A DNA stretch of 22,762 nucleotides, from the IMG/VR virus record IMGVR_UViG_3300045911_000169, positions 1 through 22,762 of that record; one strand, given 5' to 3'. Source of the stretch: a virus. Each line of letters begins with the position of its first letter. Within the stretch, counting starts at the first letter, position 1. The notes below the pieces were generated by a model. The model saw only the letters and a program-made list of their open reading frames with translations, did not search any database and was not told the DNA's origin. The position numbers and the translations under genes are program-made. Positions 1 to 7,085 of this stretch are shown here, one piece after another.

Positions 1-435
1 TTTATGAGCCTTTTTGCACCAGTCGGAGCCGATCCATTGGCAAATCCCCCACACCCACCATCCGGCGATCTTCGGGTCGTAGTAATCCGGGTCGGTTTTT
101 AGCCGCTCAACATGTCCCAGACCCTCATTGATCAGCCATTGATGTCGAGCGTGCAAGTCGCATTCATTGACCGGCCAGTCAGCGTAGTATGCCACCTCGT
201 CAGGCGATCGGCTCAGTGCGCGCCAGAAGTTGGCGACCATCCCATTCAGATCGTTTACCGTTTCGATTCGCGTGTCTTGGAATGGCCAGTGGGGACGGCC
301 CAACAATACCGCGCCCGAGCCGAAAAACGGCTCAACATAGTTTTTCACGTCGCCGAATCGCTCCCACACCAGGGATGCGATACGGCTCTTGCCGCCAAAG
401 TAAGGGAATGGCGACTGCAACGGCTTATTACTCAT
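1..435 (-). CDS. D12-class DNA adenine methyltransferase, N-terminal part (cut by window edge)
   Basis: I translated this minus-strand frame from the ATG at 435-433. It is open for all 145 codons to the window edge. Near the N-terminus it has PYFGGKSR (residues 11-18) and VEPFFGSGAV (34-43), the AdoMet-binding signature of D12/Dam-type N6-adenine methyltransferases, followed by VNDLN. The catalytic DPPY motif should lie beyond the edge, so activity cannot be judged. An AGAGGG Shine-Dalgarno sits just upstream of the start. The enzyme would methylate adenine in a short DNA target. Such genes are common in phages, often near ParB-like genes. Here it lies on the far side of the tRNA fragment and looks more G+C-rich than the genes to the right. 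It may therefore belong to the chromosome or another element rather than to this phage. Confidence 0.85.
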   Translation of the reverse strand, partial: MSNKPLQSPFPYFGGKSRIASLVWERFGDVKNYVEPFFGSGAVLLGRPHWPFQDTRIETVNDLNGMVANFWRALSRSPDEVAYYADWPVNECDLHARHQWLINEGLGHVERLKTDPDYYDPKIAGWWVWGICQWIGSDWCKKAHK

Positions 436-600
436 CTTGCCCTCTTGCTTTGAGATTATTTCATGGCCCGTTCCCAGGTGGTCATGCGATTGCCCTTGGA
501 TCGAGACTGCTTGTTTTTGCCCTCTTTGTTTTGTTATCTTAGCCAACGTTGCTCTCTCTACAAGCGCTGTGAGGAGTGGTTGCCGTGAAACCCGAAGCCG

Positions 601-635
601 CTACCTCTCTGCGAGCGAGAGCGAGCAGAGGGTAG
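601..635. other. Imperfect hairpin beside the tRNA fragment
   Basis: CTACC (601-605) pairs with GGTAG (631-635). After one bulged T, CTCTGC (607-612) pairs with GCAGAG (625-630), leaving a 12-nt loop. On the minus strand it lies just 3' of the tRNA fragment, where a processing or termination hairpin would sit. There is no T-run, so I do not call it a rho-independent terminator. Confidence 0.4.
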
Positions 636-642
636 CGGTAGT

Positions 643-684
643 TCACCCGGCCTGGATTCGAACCAAGACAAAGAGAACCAAAAA
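643..684 (-). tRNA. 3' fragment of a tRNA gene (tRNA-Gln-like); candidate att site
   Basis: Read on the minus strand this is the 3' half of a tRNA. It has a loop TTTTGGT compatible with anticodon TTG, the stem strand TCTCT, a short variable region, and a T arm CTTGG-TTCGAAT-CCAGG that pairs fully (one G-T). The acceptor strand CCGGGTG and discriminator A follow. No matching 5' half (D arm, AGAGA stem, CACCCGG) lies to the right; the sequence runs straight into A7T9 (680-695). A lone tRNA 3' end is typical of tyrosine-integrase attachment sites. The orientation puts inserted DNA to the right and chromosome to the left. Alternatively it is the attP of an unintegrated phage. Confidence 0.65.
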
Positions 685-932
685 AATTTTTTTTTCATTG
701 ACTACCCGCTTCGTGTATATACTCTCTAGGTAGACCGATTGCGGTCCGCAAATTCCTCTCGACCCTGAGCGAAGAGGAATTTTGTCGGGCGGCAAAATAT
801 GTTACTAATTTCTATCGATGAAGCATAAATCAATTCCGATGCGTTCCAATGTCACTACAAGCGCTTCCTATTCCTCGCAAATTGTATTACAGTAATAACC
901 CCATTCAATCGCCCCGACACGGAGAATAAAAC
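685..932. promoter_or_regulatory. Leader of the early operon with two dyads
   Basis: No gene is seen from 436 to 932 apart from the tRNA fragment and its hairpin. Between the fragment and the first early gene are two clear dyads. One is a 13-bp palindrome, TTGCGG-T-CCGCAA, at 739-751. The other is a perfect 10-bp inverted repeat, AAATTCCTCT (750-759) with AGAGGAATTT (773-782), around a 13-nt loop. A TTGACT and a TATACT occur at about 697-722 but are only 14 bases apart, which is too close for a standard promoter. The dyads are candidate operators or an RNA leader for the early operon. Confidence 0.4.
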
Positions 933-1673
933 GTGAAAAAAGAAAGCGTCGACCTACTGCGCAAAACGATTTGCGCCAACCTAAGCGAGTCGGATTTTCG
1001 ATTATTCCTGCACGTCTGCGAAACGGCCGGCCTTGATCCATTCACTAGGCAAATATACGCTGTAATGCGATATGACGCCGTTACTGGAAGGGATGTTATG
1101 TCGATTCAGGTTGGCATCGATGGGTTGCGGCTCATCGCTTCTCGTAGTGGCGAACTCGATGGTCATGACGGGCCATATTGGGCCGGAACCGATGGCGTGT
1201 GGAAAGACGCTTGGTTACCATTGACACCGCCCTCGGCCTGCAAAATATCCATCTACAGGAAGGGAACCAAATACCCGTTTACAGGAATCGCTCGATTCGA
1301 TTCGTATGCACAGCGAAAACGAGACGGTCAGTTAGCAAATTTTTGGGCGAGAATGCCGGACGTGATGTTGGCAAAAGTCGCCGAGGCGATGGCATTACGC
1401 AAGGCATTCCCCGCCGAAATGTCAGCGTTGTATATCGATGAGGAAATGACGCTGAATCCTGAGTTAATCGAGGAAGTGAAGCCGGCTAGCAACGCATCAA
1501 CGAAACAAAATCTATTGATGGAATTGGTCACGAAAAAAGGAATCGACATGAATAAACTACTCAATTGGGCCGGTGTCAATTCAATCGAGGAAATGAGCGA
1601 GGAAAAATTGGATCGCGCAATTGAGTTTGCTAGCAAAAAAGAGGGCGTGACCGTGTCAACCACCCCCGACTGA
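933..1673 (+). CDS. Bet/RecT-type single-strand annealing protein
   Basis: This 246-aa protein matches the lambda Bet/RecT family: an early region rich in LSESDFRLFLHVCETAGLDPF and RQIYAVMRYD, then IGIDG-like and GPYWAG segments, and the PDVMLAKVAEAMALRKAFP region that is strongly typical of the family. These proteins coat single-stranded DNA and anneal complementary strands, working with the exonuclease encoded next door. The GTG start at 933 is supported by GGAG at 921-924 with an 8-nt spacer, the same pattern used by the primase gene. The C-terminus is odd: the stop codon (1671-1673) lies in the loop of a hairpin belonging to an inserted mobile element. The last few residues are therefore element-encoded and the native tail has been replaced. 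Confidence 0.9.
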   Translation: MKKESVDLLRKTICANLSESDFRLFLHVCETAGLDPFTRQIYAVMRYDAVTGRDVMSIQVGIDGLRLIASRSGELDGHDGPYWAGTDGVWKDAWLPLTPPSACKISIYRKGTKYPFTGIARFDSYAQRKRDGQLANFWARMPDVMLAKVAEAMALRKAFPAEMSALYIDEEMTLNPELIEEVKPASNASTKQNLLMELVTKKGIDMNKLLNWAGVNSIEEMSEEKLDRAIEFASKKEGVTVSTTPD

Positions 1674-1896
1674 AGTCGGGGGCTTGCGAAGACCCGCAAG
1701 CCAAGCGGGTCAAGCACCCAAATATGGTGTTGCCTATGTGGGAGGATGCCTTAAGGATCGTATCAGTCTTCATCGGATCACTGACGGGGTGAGGTTATGC
1801 CAGAACGCCAAGCCGTCTGATTGTGAGTTTCTGGCATTCAACTCTTGGAGGACGCGGCTCCTCCCCTGTCTAAAGACAGGGGTTTCCGCCGCGTGA
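1662..1896. mobile_element. Non-autonomous element resembling IS200/IS605-TnpB ends
   Basis: This short non-coding stretch is bounded by strong hairpins. On the left, CCCCCGAC (1663-1670) pairs with GTCGGGGG (1675-1682), followed by GGCTTGCG/CGCAAGCC (1681-1688/1695-1702), which competes with GACCCGC/GCGGGTC (1691-1697/1705-1711). On the right, TGCCAGAA/TTCTGGCA (1798-1805/1829-1836) precedes CCCCTGTC/GACAGGGG around TAAA, nested in CGCGGC/GCCGCG (1853-1893). Subterminal imperfect hairpins of this kind, without terminal inverted repeats, are the ends of IS200/IS605 elements. No Y1 transposase or TnpB is present, so it would be a MITE-like derivative. It fits exactly between the annealing-protein gene and the exonuclease gene. 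Exact boundaries and which end is left or right are not certain. Confidence 0.6.
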
Positions 1897-1902
1897 ATGT
1901 TT

Positions 1903-2505
1903 ATGAAAAAATTCTATTGTTCGCAATGCTCTGACGATTGGTATAATTTGCGAAAGGGAATTCCAACTGCATCGCAATTCCATCGGATAATTACAAGTAA
2001 AATGGAATATGCGACTATTGCATCCGCTCGGTATATTCATGATCTAATCAACGAATCAAAAAATCTTTATAGGTCGCCAGCGATGCAATATGGCATCGAT
2101 ACAGAGTCAGAAGCCCGCAAATGGTTAGAATTGGTTCTCGACAAAAGCGTTAGCGAAATCGGCTTTATTCTCAGCGATTGTGAGCGTTTTGGATGCTCGC
2201 CAGACGGCCTAATAGATGGCGAGGAAATTGGAGTCGAGATAAAATGCCCGCAGAGAGAAGCGCATAGTAAATTCCTAGACGGTCAACCTATCCCGCACGC
2301 TTACTACGCTCAGATTCAAGGGTCGTTACTGATCACGGGCTACGAAAAATGGTATTTCCTTTCGTATCGACATGATATGCCGCACGAACTCAGAGTCGTG
2401 CATCGAGACGAGGCGTTCATTCAGAAACTAAAACAGTTTTTAGATTATTTCAACGAGGAACTAAACAGAGCGAGGATCGAACTATGCCAAGAAAGCGGAT
2501 CGTAA
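1903..2505 (+). CDS. YqaJ/lambda-type recombination exonuclease
   Basis: Its active-site pattern is that of the YqaJ/lambda exonuclease branch of PD-(D/E)xK nucleases. GCSPDGLI carries the catalytic Asp and EIKCP carries the Glu-x-Lys pair (Asp103, Glu114 and Lys116 if counted from the ATG at 1897), followed by YYAQIQGSL with the family glutamine. The N-terminal WYNLRKGIPTASQF segment is also typical. It would resect DNA 5' to 3' and hand the strand to the annealing protein upstream. Two in-frame ATGs exist, 1897 and 1903. I prefer 1903 (MKKFYC) because 1897 abuts the inserted element. The element has probably displaced the native ribosome-binding site, so expression may be altered. The end overlaps the next gene by 22 bases. 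Confidence 0.87.
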   Translation: MKKFYCSQCSDDWYNLRKGIPTASQFHRIITSKMEYATIASARYIHDLINESKNLYRSPAMQYGIDTESEARKWLELVLDKSVSEIGFILSDCERFGCSPDGLIDGEEIGVEIKCPQREAHSKFLDGQPIPHAYYAQIQGSLLITGYEKWYFLSYRHDMPHELRVVHRDEAFIQKLKQFLDYFNEELNRARIELCQESGS

Positions 2506-2894
2506 AAGCGAATTGCCTAAATTGTCAGGCGTTCACGTTGACCTATCGGCGTGGCTTGTGCAAAAAATGTTATGACGTGAAAACGGTGCGGGTCAATTTC
2601 ATCCCGAAAAGGGCGCCAGCCGTTCGCGATATGATTTGCGCAGTATGCCACAATTTGCGTAGTAGGGTATCCCACACGAATGACATATGCCGTTCCTGCC
2701 GTCGTGCTATAAGCGAATCCAAGCCGATAGTAGACGACACGATAGACCTGCCACTAGCACCGATCCCAACATGCGAGACGCCCGGCACAAAAGAAAAAAT
2801 CGAGATAATGGCCAAAAGGGCCGAGAATGGTTACGCCGTGTTCCATCCTCGGGATAAAACTATCCGTGAATGGTTAGCGGAGAACCCAACGTGA
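2484..2894 (+). CDS. Small double zinc-ribbon protein of unknown function
   Basis: This 136-aa basic protein has two Cys4-type clusters: CLNC with LCKKC in the first 30 residues, and ICAVC with ICRSC at about residues 51-72. Both have the CxxC...CxxC layout of zinc ribbons. The rest is low in recognisable features, with a C-terminal FHPRDKTIREWLAENPT segment. It overlaps the exonuclease gene by 22 bases, and its TGA overlaps the GTG of the primase gene, so it is translated as part of this replication operon. A role in DNA or protein binding at replication or recombination is plausible from the zinc ribbons and neighbours, but I do not recognise a named family. Confidence 0.7.
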   Translation: MPRKRIVKANCLNCQAFTLTYRRGLCKKCYDVKTVRVNFIPKRAPAVRDMICAVCHNLRSRVSHTNDICRSCRRAISESKPIVDDTIDLPLAPIPTCETPGTKEKIEIMAKRAENGYAVFHPRDKTIREWLAENPT

Positions 2895-5074
2895 CGATCC
2901 ATGAAATTCTATCACGACTCACAGCGGTCAGAGTAACAGGCGAGAAAAAATGGGTCGCAAAATGTCCAGCACACGATGACGATAAACCTAGTTTATCTAT
3001 CGCTCAAACAGATAAAAAAGTATTGATTCATTGCTTCGCTGGATGCTCAACCGAGCAAGTCGTTCAAGCGTTAGGTATTCGATTGAGCGATTTGAATCTC
3101 GATAACTCTCAGAGATACTACACGCTACAACATTGCGTTGATAGTTATCGCAAGAAGCTCGGTGAACCTAATGCCATATACTACTATCGCAATAGGTCAA
3201 ACGATGTTGTGGGCGTTGTTATTCGCTGGGAAACGAGCAAGGGGAAAGAGATTCGTCCAGCATCTTTATCGAGCGGCTCTTGGATGATGCAAGCGATGAG
3301 CGAACCGAGACCGTTGTATAACCTACCAAAAATACTCTCAGCGGATCAGAGCGAAACTATATGGGTCGTTGAAGGCGAGAAATGCGCTGACGCACTCAAC
3401 CAACTAGGTTTTATTGCAACGACTTCCTCGGGCGGTGCTAATGCCGCATTGAAAAGCGATTGGTCGCCTCTTTATGGCCGCAATGTTGTCCTCGTTCCTG
3501 ATAATGACAACGCTGGCGAAAAATATGTTACAGAGATAAATTCCAAACTATCTAGTAATAATGCAAACGTTAAAATAGTTCGCCTTGAAGGCGTTCCAGA
3601 AAGTGGCGATGTCGTCGATTGGCTTGCTATTCATGCCAGCGAAGATTGTCGTGCAAAATTGCAGGAAATTGCAGGCGTGACGAATCTGCAAAAATCCAAG
3701 ACGCCCACAATTATCGAGAATGCTATACGACAGATTGAAGCGATTGTCGAATCAGAAAACGAGGGCGAAGACGCATCAGTTTACGACGACATTCTCTCGT
3801 ATCAGAATTTCCCTACTGCACTACTCCCGTCAATAGTTCGCGACTATGTCAACGAATCTAGTAGCATTACAGGAAGCGATCCGGTATATACTATTCTGCC
3901 GCTTTTCTCTGTCCTCTCAGCGACTATAGGCAAGTCCGCTTGTGTTAGGATCAATTCATCGTGGATAGTATGGCCCGTAGTATGGACGATGATAATTGGA
4001 GAGAGCGGCACAATGAAAACGGTCGCAAAAAAAAGAGCGCTTGAACCACTACGCAACCTCCAATCGATTTTTTTTGCCGAATACGAAGAGGCGTTGCAGG
4101 AATACCAAGAACAAGCGAAAAACGACCAAACTGGATCGCTCAAGCCGCCAATACCTAGGCAAATAATTATCAACGACATCACGACCGAGGCGATTATCCC
4201 AGCGATTAAAGATAACGCAAACGGCTTGCTACTAGAGCGAGATGAACTCGACGGCTGGATCAAATCATTCGATAGGTATGCTCGCTCTGGCGGCTCAGAT
4301 TTATCAGCGTGGTTATCTATTTTTTCCTGCGAACCGATCACGGTAAACAGGAAGACGCAGCGAGTATTGCATGTCGAAAGCCCGTTTGTTTCAGTAACTG
4401 GCAGCATTCAGCCGGCGATACTTAGAGAAACGTTCTCGTCAAAAAAATCTCTAATTTCTAGCGGGCTTTTCGCTCGTTTTCTTTTTGCCTACCCGCCCAA
4501 AAAAAAGAAGCGACTAGTAGTGGAGGAACCTAACTATGAAAGGTCGGCTCAATTGAGCGACTTCATCGCTGACTATGTAATGAATAAACGTAATAACAAA
4601 TTTCAATACGTTTTCACAAGAGAAGCCAACAATCGTTGGAATGAATTTTTTAACGAGTTCGCAGAACGGCAATATCGTGCTAGTGGAATACGAGCAACTA
4701 TACTAGCAAAAATGGAAGAATATATACCGAAAATCGCCTTGATTTACCACGTTTGCTCGAAAGATTCAAATAATCTTTCGATCGATATAGATTCGTTAGA
4801 TTCAGCGATCGATACTTGCAATTGGTTGATCCGCGAAGGCGAAAGAATCATCACGCTAATTGAGATGGACGAGTCGGAATATGATCTAACAGAGATTATC
4901 GAATGCGTTCGCAGACTAGGCGGGCAAGTTACGGCGAGAGATTTACAGCGCAGAATATCCAAAATCAAAAGCTCGGCGGCAGCAATCGTCTATCTGAATG
5001 AACTAGCAAAATTGAATATCGGCGAATGGGAAACGATTGGGAAAAAGCGAATATTCAAATTGAGGAAATTCTAG
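2891..5074 (+). CDS. Phage primase-helicase: zinc finger, TOPRIM, DUF3987 ATPase
   Basis: Counting from the GTG at 2891 (727 aa), the order is as follows. A CHC2-like zinc finger comes first (KCPAHDD at about 24-30, HCFAGC at about 47-52). The TOPRIM domain has VEGEKC (160-165, Glu161) and PDNDNAG (Asp204, Asp206). The DUF3987-type P-loop ATPase has GESGTMKT (Walker A, 370-377), ERDELDGW (Walker B, Asp451-Glu452), the VTGSIQP segment and SGLFARFLF with a likely arginine finger. This would make RNA primers and unwind DNA at the phage fork. I chose GTG 2891 over the longer ATG at 2870: it overlaps the upstream stop as GTGA and has GGAG at 2879-2882 with an 8-nt spacer. It is the last gene of the early operon and ends 3 bases from a convergent gene, with no visible terminator. 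Confidence 0.88.
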   Translation: MTIHEILSRLTAVRVTGEKKWVAKCPAHDDDKPSLSIAQTDKKVLIHCFAGCSTEQVVQALGIRLSDLNLDNSQRYYTLQHCVDSYRKKLGEPNAIYYYRNRSNDVVGVVIRWETSKGKEIRPASLSSGSWMMQAMSEPRPLYNLPKILSADQSETIWVVEGEKCADALNQLGFIATTSSGGANAALKSDWSPLYGRNVVLVPDNDNAGEKYVTEINSKLSSNNANVKIVRLEGVPESGDVVDWLAIHASEDCRAKLQEIAGVTNLQKSKTPTIIENAIRQIEAIVESENEGEDASVYDDILSYQNFPTALLPSIVRDYVNESSSITGSDPVYTILPLFSVLSATIGKSACVRINSSWIVWPVVWTMIIGESGTMKTVAKKRALEPLRNLQSIFFAEYEEALQEYQEQAKNDQTGSLKPPIPRQIIINDITTEAIIPAIKDNANGLLLERDELDGWIKSFDRYARSGGSDLSAWLSIFSCEPITVNRKTQRVLHVESPFVSVTGSIQPAILRETFSSKKSLISSGLFARFLFAYPPKKKKRLVVEEPNYERSAQLSDFIADYVMNKRNNKFQYVFTREANNRWNEFFNEFAERQYRASGIRATILAKMEEYIPKIALIYHVCSKDSNNLSIDIDSLDSAIDTCNWLIREGERIITLIEMDESEYDLTEIIECVRRLGGQVTARDLQRRISKIKSSAAAIVYLNELAKLNIGEWETIGKKRIFKLRKF

Positions 5075-5077
5075 TAA

Positions 5078-5254
5078 TCATTTGACTTTCATTCGTTTCA
5101 TCACGTTTGCGACACTATATCGCAATGCAGCGACTCGGCTTCCTCTTGTGATCAATCCTCGTTTGAGCAATTTCGAGGCGAGCTTCTCAATTGCGAGTAT
5201 ATCCTCGTCAGAGAACCGGAACGTGTAGACCTTTTTGGTTGATGATTTTTCCAT
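5078..5254 (-). CDS. Ribbon-helix-helix-like small DNA-binding protein
   Basis: This is a 58-aa basic protein starting MEKSSTKK. A single beta strand (VYTFRFS) is followed by two predicted helices, one around EDILAIEKLASKLLKRG and one around SRVAALRYSVANVM, the layout of Arc/CopG ribbon-helix-helix proteins. Start 5254 is preferred because GGAG lies 8 bases upstream; an ATG at 5281 would add nine residues without a good Shine-Dalgarno. It begins 5 bases after the stop of the HTH regulator gene on the same strand, so the two are probably co-transcribed. By position it is probably a repressor or anti-repressor of the early operon that converges on it; no target site is proven. Confidence 0.6.
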   Translation of the reverse strand: MEKSSTKKVYTFRFSDEDILAIEKLASKLLKRGLITRGSRVAALRYSVANVMKRMKVK

Positions 5255-5258
5255 GATT

Positions 5259-5837
5259 TTAACTCCGTGAATTAGGTTCAATTTGCGACCTCATTGCGCT
5301 GGTAAATGGTCGCATCCAAACTAACGTAAATAACTCAGAGAGACTATCTCTCTGTTGTTCATCCTCGAAAACGTATGCAATTATTTTGATGCTTTGATCT
5401 ATCGCTTTAATTGATCGCGCAACATTCAAAGCGAGTTCGCGACCGATTGCAAAATCAATGATAGCATAGGCAACGTCACCACGTTTAACACGCCCATGAA
5501 ATGCGTGAGGGTTTACGATATACTCTACGCTAAAATTCCTCATAGCGATGCGTGGCATATCGCTTTCAATTGACGTCAAAACGACTATCTGCTCGTATAT
5601 GTCAGTAACGACCTGATCTATCAGGATTCGGCCCAAAGCGCCGTGATTTCGGGCAAATTCATAGACGCTTTCTCTAGGCACTCGGCGATCTTTGCCGCAT
5701 GGAATTCGGAACCCTTTCATTAGGCCGCTATCAATCCATTTCGTGGCCGTTCGTCTAGAGACGCCGAACATTTCGGCTATCTCTCCGGTCGTATATATTG
5801 TTTTTTCGAGTGATTTAGGTATTTTGTAGTTGGCCAT
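5259..5837 (-). CDS. Excisionase/MerR-type HTH protein fused to a degenerate receiver-like domain
   Basis: Residues about 14-66 form an excisionase-family winged HTH (TTGEIAEMFGVSRRTATKW, then the basic wing GKDRRVP). From about residue 68 onward the pattern resembles a response-regulator receiver. A hydrophobic strand ends in AIIDF (the place of the phospho-Asp), a helix follows (GRELALNVARSI), then the strand KIIAYVF and a final WMRPF where receivers have K-P. The acidic pocket near the N-terminus of the domain is not obvious and the lysine is an arginine, so phosphorylation is doubtful. GGAG lies 7 bases before the ATG at 5837. It sits upstream of the RHH gene, against the early operon, as a lysogeny regulator would. 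It could instead be an excisionase-like factor. Confidence 0.65.
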   Translation of the reverse strand: MANYKIPKSLEKTIYTTGEIAEMFGVSRRTATKWIDSGLMKGFRIPCGKDRRVPRESVYEFARNHGALGRILIDQVVTDIYEQIVVLTSIESDMPRIAMRNFSVEYIVNPHAFHGRVKRGDVAYAIIDFAIGRELALNVARSIKAIDQSIKIIAYVFEDEQQRDSLSELFTLVWMRPFTSAMRSQIEPNSRS

Positions 5838-5930
5838 TCATTCGCTCCGCTCCGTTCGGTTTATGACGATCCTGAGTATATCAAAACGTGTCACCATTTT
5901 GCACGATTGTAATGACATTTTGTCGCTGCG

Positions 5931-6009
5931 GTTGGATGGGAAATCCGAGGGCGTGCAGGAACCCCCGCTCCCGTTGGATGGGAAATCCGAGGGCGTGCAG
6001 GAACCCCCG
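5931..6009. repeat. 42-bp direct repeat, two copies
   Basis: A 37-base block starting GTTGGATGGGAAATCC and ending GGAACCCCCG occurs at 5931-5967 and again, identical, at 5973-6009 (period 42). A third partial copy, CGTGCAGGA, follows at 6012-6020. The block is G+C-rich compared with flanking phage genes. It fills the gap between the start of the HTH regulator gene and the end of the protease gene. A diverged copy lies at 7425-7480. Confidence 0.9.
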
Positions 6010-6032
6010 GTCGTGCAGGATTGAATGCTCGA

Positions 6033-7085
6033 CTAATCCTCTAGAACGAGGGCGTCACCATAGCGAAACAGTTTGCGAATAGGTATATTGATCGGTTCCC
6101 AAGGTGCGTTCTTTTTTGCGTCTGGAATCGGTTCCCAAGAGAGCGCTCCGGTCGGTCGATGCTTTTTCACTTGATCTACACTACCGCCCCACATCGACGC
6201 TTTCTGCGCCATTCTGGACGTGCAACAAACCGTAGAGATTAACTCGTTAGTGTCGTCTCGGAATATGCCACCGCCACTATCGCCGCTTGATACCGAGAGA
6301 ATGAATCGAGTTTGACCAAACGCATTCGGCTTCTCAGCGACTTCGCCATCCTCACGGTTGCCCGGCTTGTCGACACCGAAACCCTTGTGCCATACTTTCA
6401 CGCCTACTTCCGGCTCGCGGTCGGCCAATTTTGCACACGGCAAATCAGGGACGCTATCCTCCGTGACTAACCAAGCGACATCGCTCGTTTTGTTTCTCGT
6501 TACTACACGAACAGGATAACGCTTGTTGTTCTCGGGCAAAATCATAACGCCACGATCCCCAACATTCTCGATGCAATGCGCAGCCGTCAGAATATCCCAA
6601 CGTCCGTCAGAACGTCTAGGTGATACTATAGTCGCTGAACATCCTGCGGTACCGAATTGAATTCTCACGATTGCATTTACAGGATCAATCCGCTCTTTTT
6701 TGTCAGGCGGCAGCGGTGAAGGCGGCATCGGTGAAGGCGGCATCGGTGAAGGCGGGACCGGCGTACATCCTTCGATAACGACAGATATTCTCGCTTCCTC
6801 AACGCTGAGATTATCACCGTCTTTGCTGATTACCAATAGCTCGACCTCATAGGTACCCGGGTGCGCAGAGAATTCCAAAACGCCCCTAGGATTAGTTGCA
6901 CGATGAACATCTTTCGACGGATAGATTCGCCAGAGTAGAGCGGATTTTGGGTCGACATTCTCTGCACGCAATCTGACTAGAGAATGCGCAGAGTATTTTT
7001 TTTCTCCGACGATTTTTACTTGCGAATATGCAGGATTAGGAGCGAGACAAACGAACAGAATAGCTAGCAAAATGAGTCGTTGCAT
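6033..7085 (-). CDS. Secreted trypsin-like serine protease with proline-rich linker (cargo gene)
   Basis: This 350-aa protein starts with a clear Sec signal peptide (MQRL, a hydrophobic run, cleavage near AYS-Q at about 22). Next come an all-beta domain of PKD/Ig-like character (about 25-105) and a linker with PPSPM repeats coded by 15-bp tandem repeats. The protease domain follows. Its catalytic triad is visible: His170 in TAAHC, Asp202 in SDVAWL and Ser270 in SSGDSGGG. The enzyme should act outside the cytoplasm. Tail phages rarely carry secreted trypsins, and it lies after the tail fibre gene, so I infer a lysogenic-conversion or host-interaction cargo gene. The ATG shares its A with the stop of a 59-aa gene (TAATG), implying coupled translation. 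Nothing suggests inactivation. Confidence 0.88.
   Translation of the reverse strand: MQRLILLAILFVCLAPNPAYSQVKIVGEKKYSAHSLVRLRAENVDPKSALLWRIYPSKDVHRATNPRGVLEFSAHPGTYEVELLVISKDGDNLSVEEARISVVIEGCTPVPPSPMPPSPMPPSPLPPDKKERIDPVNAIVRIQFGTAGCSATIVSPRRSDGRWDILTAAHCIENVGDRGVMILPENNKRYPVRVVTRNKTSDVAWLVTEDSVPDLPCAKLADREPEVGVKVWHKGFGVDKPGNREDGEVAEKPNAFGQTRFILSVSSGDSGGGIFRDDTNELISTVCCTSRMAQKASMWGGSVDQVKKHRPTGALSWEPIPDAKKNAPWEPINIPIRKLFRYGDALVLED

Noticed and set aside
697-722. TTGACT...TATACT promoter for the early operon
   Set aside because: The spacer is only 14 bases, too short for a normal sigma-70 promoter. Kept only as a remark.
640-730. A complete tRNA gene
   Set aside because: The 5' half is missing: no D arm, no AGAGA anticodon strand and no CACCCGG acceptor strand to the right, only A7T9 and unrelated sequence.
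112-733. Plus-strand ORFs of 98-117 codons
   Set aside because: They are antisense to the methylase or run through the tRNA fragment and hairpin. The minus-strand frame has clear methylase motifs.
1684-1896. 70-codon plus-strand ORF starting with TTG
   Set aside because: It lies wholly within the hairpin-rich mobile element, has no Shine-Dalgarno, and reads as low-sense sequence crossing both end hairpins.
3844-4407. 187-codon minus-strand ORF inside the primase-helicase gene
   Set aside because: It is antisense to the ATPase motifs of the primase-helicase and shows no recognisable domain or ribosome-binding site.
5931-6009. CRISPR array
   Set aside because: There are only two adjacent copies with a 5-base gap. 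No spacer-sized unique sequence and no cas genes.
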